Assembly: GCA_027344745.1 (NCBI GenBank)
Contig: DAHWIS010000027.1
Span: 1 to 8,196 of the forward strand
DNA from: Microcaldota archaeon
Lineage (GTDB): Archaea > Micrarchaeota > Micrarchaeia > Micrarchaeales > Micrarchaeaceae
DNA: 8,196 bases
Direction of reading: 5' to 3'
Part shown: in pieces, positions 5,434 to 8,196 of the stretch
Layout of the letters: each line of letters begins with the position of its first letter
Position numbering within the stretch: the first letter of the stretch is position 1
Notes under the pieces: model-generated
What the model was told of the DNA's origin: nothing
Database searches by the model: none
Seen by the model: the letters and a program-made list of their open reading frames with translations, nothing else
Position numbers and translations under genes: made by a program

Positions 5434-5634
5434 ATGATGATGCCTGTTAGATGTTTTACGTGTGGTGCTGTTGTCGCAGATCATTGGGTAGAATACGACA
5501 AAAGAGTAAATCAAAACCATGAAGACGCTGCAAAAGTGCTCGATGAGATGGGGTTTAAGAGATACTGCTGCAGGAGAATGTTCCTAAGCAACATGGAATT
5601 GATAGACGAATTCATAGAAAATGGGAGAAAATAA
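5434..5634 (+). CDS. rpoN: DNA-directed RNA polymerase subunit N
   Basis: This is the archaeal counterpart of Rpb10, a small zinc-binding subunit that helps assemble the D-L platform (not the bacterial sigma-54 gene). The 66-residue product shows PVRCFTCG at the N-terminus and YCCRRMFLS further on, giving the four zinc-ligand cysteines in their usual spacing. GTGAT (5425-5429) lies four bases before the first of three consecutive ATG codons; homologues begin near MIIPVRCFTCG, so the first or second ATG fits. It follows rps9 by 17 bases. rpoK, which normally comes next in archaea, is absent here. Confidence 0.96.
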   Translation: MMMPVRCFTCGAVVADHWVEYDKRVNQNHEDAAKVLDEMGFKRYCCRRMFLSNMELIDEFIENGRK

Positions 5635-5714
5635 AAGACTGAATGCATAATGGTTATTTACGGGGCCGTCTGCTAGCCTGGTAGGCTTCCAGCTTGGGGT
5701 GCTGGCGACCCGAG

Positions 5715-5729
5715 GTAAAACAACGGGAA
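5715..5729 (+). other. Mini-intron 1 of tRNA-Pro (15 nt, position 53/54)
   Basis: CCCG (5709-5712) pairs with CGGG (5724-5727). The base triplets after each strand, AGG (5713-5715) and AAT (5728-5730), are the bulges. Cleavage between the second and third bulge bases gives these borders and joins G53 to T54. This is a relaxed motif with one four-pair helix closed by a loop, lacking the outer and inner helices of a full bulge-helix-bulge. Confidence 0.7.
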
Positions 5730-5735
5730 TTCAAA

Positions 5736-5748
5736 AGTATCCTGAAAA
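5736..5748 (+). other. Mini-intron 2 of tRNA-Pro (13 nt, position 59/60)
   Basis: TTCA (5730-5733) pairs with TGAA (5743-5746). The following triplets AAA (5734-5736) and AAT (5747-5749) form the bulges. The same cut rule, between second and third bulge bases, gives these borders and joins A59 to T60. The exon between the two introns is only six bases (5730-5735). Confidence 0.7.
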
Positions 5749-5764
5749 TCTCGGCGGCCCCAAA

Positions 5765-5768
5765 GGTG
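5765..5768 (+). promoter_or_regulatory. Ribosome-binding site of rps2, decides its start
   Basis: GGTG lies six bases before the ATG at 5775-5777 and directly after the tRNA-Pro 3' end. It rules out longer starts that would read through the tRNA gene. Confidence 0.6.
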
Positions 5769-5774
5769 TTTAAA

Positions 5775-6410
5775 ATGACAGAAGAAGAATTTATAGCAAA
5801 CCAAAACGATTATCTAGAAGCTGGCATACATATCGCCACAAAGATGAAAAGCTCCGGCATGGGAAGATTCGTATATAAAATAAGGGAGGACGGCCTTTAC
5901 CTGCTAGACCTCAAAACGATAGATTCAAGGATAAGCATCGCAGCCAACATGCTTTCGATGTATGATCCAAAGGACATAGTGGTTACAGCATCAAGGATAT
6001 ATGCGATAGCCGCAGCGCAGAAATTCGCAGAAATAATCAATGCAGTATTCATACCTGGAAGAGTAACCCCGGGGATATTCACCAATCCATACAGAAAGGA
6101 TTATATCGAGCCAAAGCTGCTTTTCATAAGTGATTCAAGGAACGAAAAACAGGCCATAAAGGAAGCGAGCAAAGTTGGCATACCTATAATAGCATTGAGC
6201 GATACGGATAATTTGACAAAATACCTGGATATGATAATTCCGTCAAACAATAGAGGTAGGAAATCCCTTGCCTTCATATACTATCTACTTGCAAGGGAGG
6301 TCCTTAAAAAGCGCGGCGTTATAAATAGCAATGAAGAGTTCAAGTATGGCGTAAGCGATTTTGAAGCTAAGGTTGAATCAAGGGCTATGCCGAGCCAGTC
6401 TAAGGAATAA
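5775..6410 (+). CDS. rps2: 30S ribosomal protein S2 (uS2)
   Basis: From the ATG at 5775 the protein has 211 residues, normal for archaeal S2. Family features include YLEAGIHIATKMKSSGMGRFVYKIREDGLYLLDL near the N-terminus, VVTASRIYAIAAAQKFAE, the hallmark FIPGRVTPGIFTNP, and GIPIIALSDTDN followed by DMIIPSNNRGRKSLAFIYYLLAREVL. S2 binds late to the small-subunit shoulder. The open frame continues upstream into tRNA-Pro, but those codons are tRNA sequence, and a GGTG motif marks the ATG. It is the last gene of the operon. Enolase, which often lies between the polymerase genes and rps2 in archaea, is absent. Confidence 0.95.
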   Translation: MTEEEFIANQNDYLEAGIHIATKMKSSGMGRFVYKIREDGLYLLDLKTIDSRISIAANMLSMYDPKDIVVTASRIYAIAAAQKFAEIINAVFIPGRVTPGIFTNPYRKDYIEPKLLFISDSRNEKQAIKEASKVGIPIIALSDTDNLTKYLDMIIPSNNRGRKSLAFIYYLLAREVLKKRGVINSNEEFKYGVSDFEAKVESRAMPSQSKE

Positions 6411-6431
6411 ACATATGCAAGCGCTGCGGCA

Positions 6432-6444
6432 TTTTTATATTTTT
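6432..6444 (+). terminator. T-run after rps2, likely operon terminator
   Basis: TTTTTATATTTTT begins 22 bases past the rps2 stop, in the convergent gap with the FKBP gene. T-rich runs of this type are the main intrinsic terminators in archaea. Confidence 0.6.
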
Positions 6445-6465
6445 GCAAATCCCGCCAAATGTTCC

Positions 6466-6493
6466 GGTGCATCCACTCAAGTGTCGGTGCACC
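6466..6493. repeat. Nested inverted repeat between convergent genes
   Basis: GGTGCA (6466-6471) pairs with TGCACC (6488-6493), and inside it CACT (6475-6478) pairs with AGTG (6481-6484). GGTGCACC (6486-6493) is also a self-palindrome. It lies just past the FKBP stop on that gene's strand and might act as a 3'-end structure for it. Confidence 0.35.
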
Positions 6494-6508
6494 TGCTTAA
6501 CATAGCAA

Positions 6509-7246
6509 TTATGCGATAGAATCGACGGGGGTGTCGGCATGCTCTGCCTTCTCCTTCCTATCTGCTTTCTGTCGTTCCTTGACGTATTCCTCGTGTACAT
6601 CTATTTTGTCAAGTTCCTTAAGATAGGTAAATAGAGATGCAAGCATGCTTGTCTTGTTAACAAAATAGTCTGCATCCTTTTTCACTGCGCTATCAAAATA
6701 TATATCAACATTACTATCGTGCGTCTCAATCTTGCTTGGCTTTACATCATATGTCCTGCAAAGCGCATCGATCCTATCTTTTTTATCCTGTAGTGTTCTC
6801 AATATCCTTACTTTATATTTTATCTCCTTTCCTGCATCCGGATGGTTTGCATCGACTACGACCCTACCGGACCCTACGCTCCTTACTGTAGCAGTCACAT
6901 TATCGATGTTTATCCTCATGCCCGGCGCAGGATTTATGTTATGCGCCCTAAATTCAGATAGCGGCATCACACGCACAAGGTCTTCTACCCTATTACCGAA
7001 TGCATCTTCGGGCTTTAGTGTAAACTCCTTTTCTTTGCCAACCTCCATGCTCTTGAGCTCTTTCTCAAGCCCCTTCACAACGGCATTTGCCCCGAGGACA
7101 ACAAGTGCAGGTCCATATTTTATCTCCTTGTTGTATATATCTGCTTCTTTTGCAACCTTTTCATCCGTCGTAGCAATTACTGCATCATCCTGCGCATTGC
7201 GTGCTGTGTACTCTACCTCTAGAAAATCTCCATCATTAAAAGACAT
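6509..7246 (-). CDS. FKBP-type peptidyl-prolyl cis-trans isomerase, long SlyD-like archaeal form
   Basis: The 245-residue product begins like archaeal long FKBPs (DGDFLEVEYTARN). The FKBP core shows YGPALVVLGANAVVKGLEKELKSM (44-67) and VGKEKEFTLKPEDAFGNR. The inserted chaperone flap runs at about 84-130, and NHPDAGKEIKYKVRIL (134-149) closes the fold. It would speed proline isomerisation and assist folding in the cytoplasm, since no signal peptide is seen. Residues 150-235 form an extra C-terminal domain, known from archaeal long FKBPs, and the end is a charged KERQKADRKEKAEH tail. GGTAAT lies three bases before the ATG and a TTTATAG box lies about 45 bases upstream. It converges with rps2 and is transcribed alone. 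Confidence 0.9.
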   Translation of the reverse strand: MSFNDGDFLEVEYTARNAQDDAVIATTDEKVAKEADIYNKEIKYGPALVVLGANAVVKGLEKELKSMEVGKEKEFTLKPEDAFGNRVEDLVRVMPLSEFRAHNINPAPGMRINIDNVTATVRSVGSGRVVVDANHPDAGKEIKYKVRILRTLQDKKDRIDALCRTYDVKPSKIETHDSNVDIYFDSAVKKDADYFVNKTSMLASLFTYLKELDKIDVHEEYVKERQKADRKEKAEHADTPVDSIA

Positions 7247-7291
7247 TTTATTACCTTAGTTTGTTTTTAAGATTAATATCTACGCCATACC

Positions 7292-7298
7292 TATAAAA
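7292..7298 (-). promoter_or_regulatory. TATA box of the FKBP gene
   Basis: Read on the minus strand the region is TTTTTTATAGG. Transcription would start near 7269, giving a leader of about 20 bases that contains the GGTAAT ribosome-binding site. The rest of the 192-base divergent gap (7247-7438) is AT-rich, with several possible TATA elements for the plus-strand gene (for example at about 7384-7392) that cannot be separated by eye. Confidence 0.45.
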
Positions 7299-7438
7299 AA
7301 CTTTCAATGTCCTAAGGTATTTAATATATATTTAATGCAATATAATTAAAGGAATGGCACTCATTTATCGGATCTTTAGGCAGCAATATATTTTCGGGTC
7401 AGCGCCCTAAAATCAAAGATATATGGATATAATGGGAT

Positions 7439-8041
7439 ATGATGGTATCTGAAAATAAAAAGAAAAAAATCATGTTCATAGGCTCCATGATAGTGGCACT
7501 AATGTTCATATCGTCATATGCCTCTTTCGGGAATAATAACATATCGACATCGACAACTACCGTACAAAAGACTAACGGACCGGAATACTATGTCTCTGGA
7601 AAAGTGAACGCCACCGTAATCGGGTATTCTCAAAATGCATTGCTGAAAGTATCCAATAATTCGTCTTCAATACAGAAAGGTATAGTTTCTATACTATCAA
7701 AAATGGAGGCAAACGGCTCGATATCCAACTATGCCCAAACTACTGTAGGCTACGATATAGTGACAGGCACTATGAATGCATACGCATTGCAACATTATTT
7801 TTCCAATTCCTATGGCATATCAAACGTTTCGGTATCCTCGAAAAGCACGGTTAGGCTGCCGTCTGCCACAACCCTTTACTACTACGGAACATCAATAAGG
7901 GTGCCGGTAGGGGGCACATACAATATAACGATCCTACCGCTTATCGCGAACGGATCCGTAGTCGCGCTTAATGTGCATGCCATAGTAAACCGTACCGGTG
8001 CGATCAATGGTGCAATACAGTTGACAACCATAGGGTCGTAA
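7439..8041 (+). CDS. Predicted secreted or membrane-anchored protein, sequon-rich, function unknown
   Basis: The 200-residue protein starts with a lysine cluster (residues 7-10) and a hydrophobic segment at about 11-29, ending near SSYASF. This is a signal peptide or membrane anchor with the remainder outside the cell. The outer part is rich in S, T, N, G and V, has almost no charge clusters, and looks beta-rich. It contains about eight N-glycosylation sequons (including NAT, NGS, NVS, NIT, NRT), as expected for an archaeal surface glycoprotein. No cysteine or catalytic motif is seen and I do not recognise the family. Two adjacent ATG codons (7439, 7442) are possible starts. gltX begins one base after its stop, so the two genes are probably cotranscribed, although no functional link is obvious. 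Confidence 0.7.
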   Translation: MMVSENKKKKIMFIGSMIVALMFISSYASFGNNNISTSTTTVQKTNGPEYYVSGKVNATVIGYSQNALLKVSNNSSSIQKGIVSILSKMEANGSISNYAQTTVGYDIVTGTMNAYALQHYFSNSYGISNVSVSSKSTVRLPSATTLYYYGTSIRVPVGGTYNITILPLIANGSVVALNVHAIVNRTGAINGAIQLTTIGS

Positions 8042-8042
8042 T

Positions 8043-8196
8043 ATGCCCACTAAAGAAGACATAATACTCAAGTATGCAGTCAAAAATGCAATGGATTACG
8101 GGGTAGCGGATGTCGGAAGCGTCTTTAGCAAAGCAATACACGAATTTCCTGATTCTAAATCCGATATGAAGGGGCTAAAATCGTTAGTCGAATCAA
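8043..8196 (+). CDS. gltX: Glutamyl-tRNA synthetase, N-terminal fragment (runs off the window)
   Basis: The 51 residues present read KYAVKNAMDYGVADVGSVFSKAIHEFPDSK, matching the archaeal/eukaryotic-type GluRS N-terminal helical segment (compare the family pattern KYAL-NA---GGKA----V-GK---E-PELR). The catalytic HIGH-type motif would lie further on, outside the window. The enzyme charges tRNA-Glu, and in many archaea the non-discriminating system relies on it together with an amidotransferase for Gln. The ATG at 8043 follows the preceding stop by a single base, so translation is likely coupled. Identification rests on a short stretch. Confidence 0.75.
   Translation, partial: MPTKEDIILKYAVKNAMDYGVADVGSVFSKAIHEFPDSKSDMKGLKSLVES

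Larger units (their letters stand above)
5662..5762 (+). tRNA. tRNA-Pro(GGG) with two mini-introns in the T-loop
   Basis: Acceptor strands GGGGCCG (5662-5668) and CGGCCCC (5755-5761) pair fully, and A5762 is the discriminator. Anticodon stem CCAGC/GCTGG (5689-5693/5701-5705) encloses loop TTGGGGT, with anticodon GGG at 5696-5698. The D-arm has a U10-U25 mismatch but keeps U8, A14, G15 and G18G19 with C48. T-stem CCGAG (5710-5714) and CTCGG (5750-5754) are separated by 35 bases instead of 7. Removing 5715-5729 and 5736-5748 leaves exactly TTCAAAT, the archaeal T-loop consensus. There is no intron in the anticodon loop. The gene lies between rpoN and rps2 and is probably cut from the operon transcript; the rps2 ribosome-binding site starts two bases after it. 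Confidence 0.88.

Noticed and set aside
5715..5748. A single intron in the tRNA-Pro T-loop, or the competing helix CGGGA/TCCTG across it
   Set aside because: Any single excision leaves a non-consensus loop such as GTAAAAT. The two-intron reading obeys the cut rule twice and restores TTCAAAT.
5694..5774. Upstream extension of the rps2 reading frame
   Set aside because: It reads through the anticodon loop, T-arm and acceptor of tRNA-Pro. The ATG at 5775 has a GGTG site and gives the family's normal length.
6732..7259. Plus-strand 175-codon frame opposite the FKBP gene
   Set aside because: It is an antisense shadow; the minus-strand frame has a recognisable FKBP domain.
7252..7319. Inverted repeat TACCTTAG / CTAAGGTA in the FKBP upstream region
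   Set aside because: The arms are 52 bases apart and one lies upstream of the expected transcription start, so it cannot fold in the mRNA; probably chance in AT-rich DNA.
1..8196. CRISPR array or insertion sequence
   Set aside because: No evenly spaced direct repeats, no transposase-like protein and no terminal inverted repeats with target duplication were seen.

Overview
The window is archaeal. It holds an archaeal RNA polymerase/ribosomal protein cluster, archaeal-type tRNA genes interrupted by bulge-helix-bulge introns, TATA-type promoters and Shine-Dalgarno motifs of the GGTGAT type. The short RpoD without an Fe-S domain, the compact gene packing and the mini-introns at non-canonical tRNA positions suggest a DPANN lineage, perhaps the ARMAN/Micrarchaeota group. 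That taxonomic placement is inference and no marker here proves it.

Left part (1-2570, accessory). The window opens inside an intron-containing tRNA, read here as tRNA-Ala (predicted UGC) with its 5' half off the edge. After about 200 bases of hairpin-rich non-coding DNA comes a two-gene minus-strand operon of the AbiE type: an AbiEii-like nucleotidyltransferase toxin (887-1576) followed by an AbiEi-like winged-helix antitoxin (268-900). A perfect 10-bp palindrome lies in its promoter. Next to it is a degenerate copy of the tRNA 3' end (about 1730-1793), and then a truncated AAA-type ATPase (1827-2408). The pattern fits a small, decayed element inserted at the tRNA gene.

Middle part (2571-3312). 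One minus-strand gene of unknown function is divergent from rpoD.

Core operon (3313-6410, plus strand): rpoD, tRNA-Leu(GAG) with a 32-nt intron, rpl18e, rpl13, rps9, rpoN, tRNA-Pro(GGG), rps2. Genes are a few bases apart and most have GTGA/GGTG motifs 4-6 bases before ATG. Compared with the usual archaeal order, rps13/rps4/rps11 are absent upstream of rpoD, and rpoK and enolase are absent between rpoN and rps2. The most striking item is the tRNA-Pro gene: its T-loop appears to be broken by two mini-introns (15 and 13 nt) separated by a 6-nt exon. Removing both restores an exact consensus T-arm.

Right part (6411-8196). An FKBP-type prolyl isomerase gene (minus) converges on rps2. Divergent from it, a predicted secreted or membrane-anchored, sequon-rich protein of unknown function is followed one base later by the start of glutamyl-tRNA synthetase (gltX), which runs off the window.
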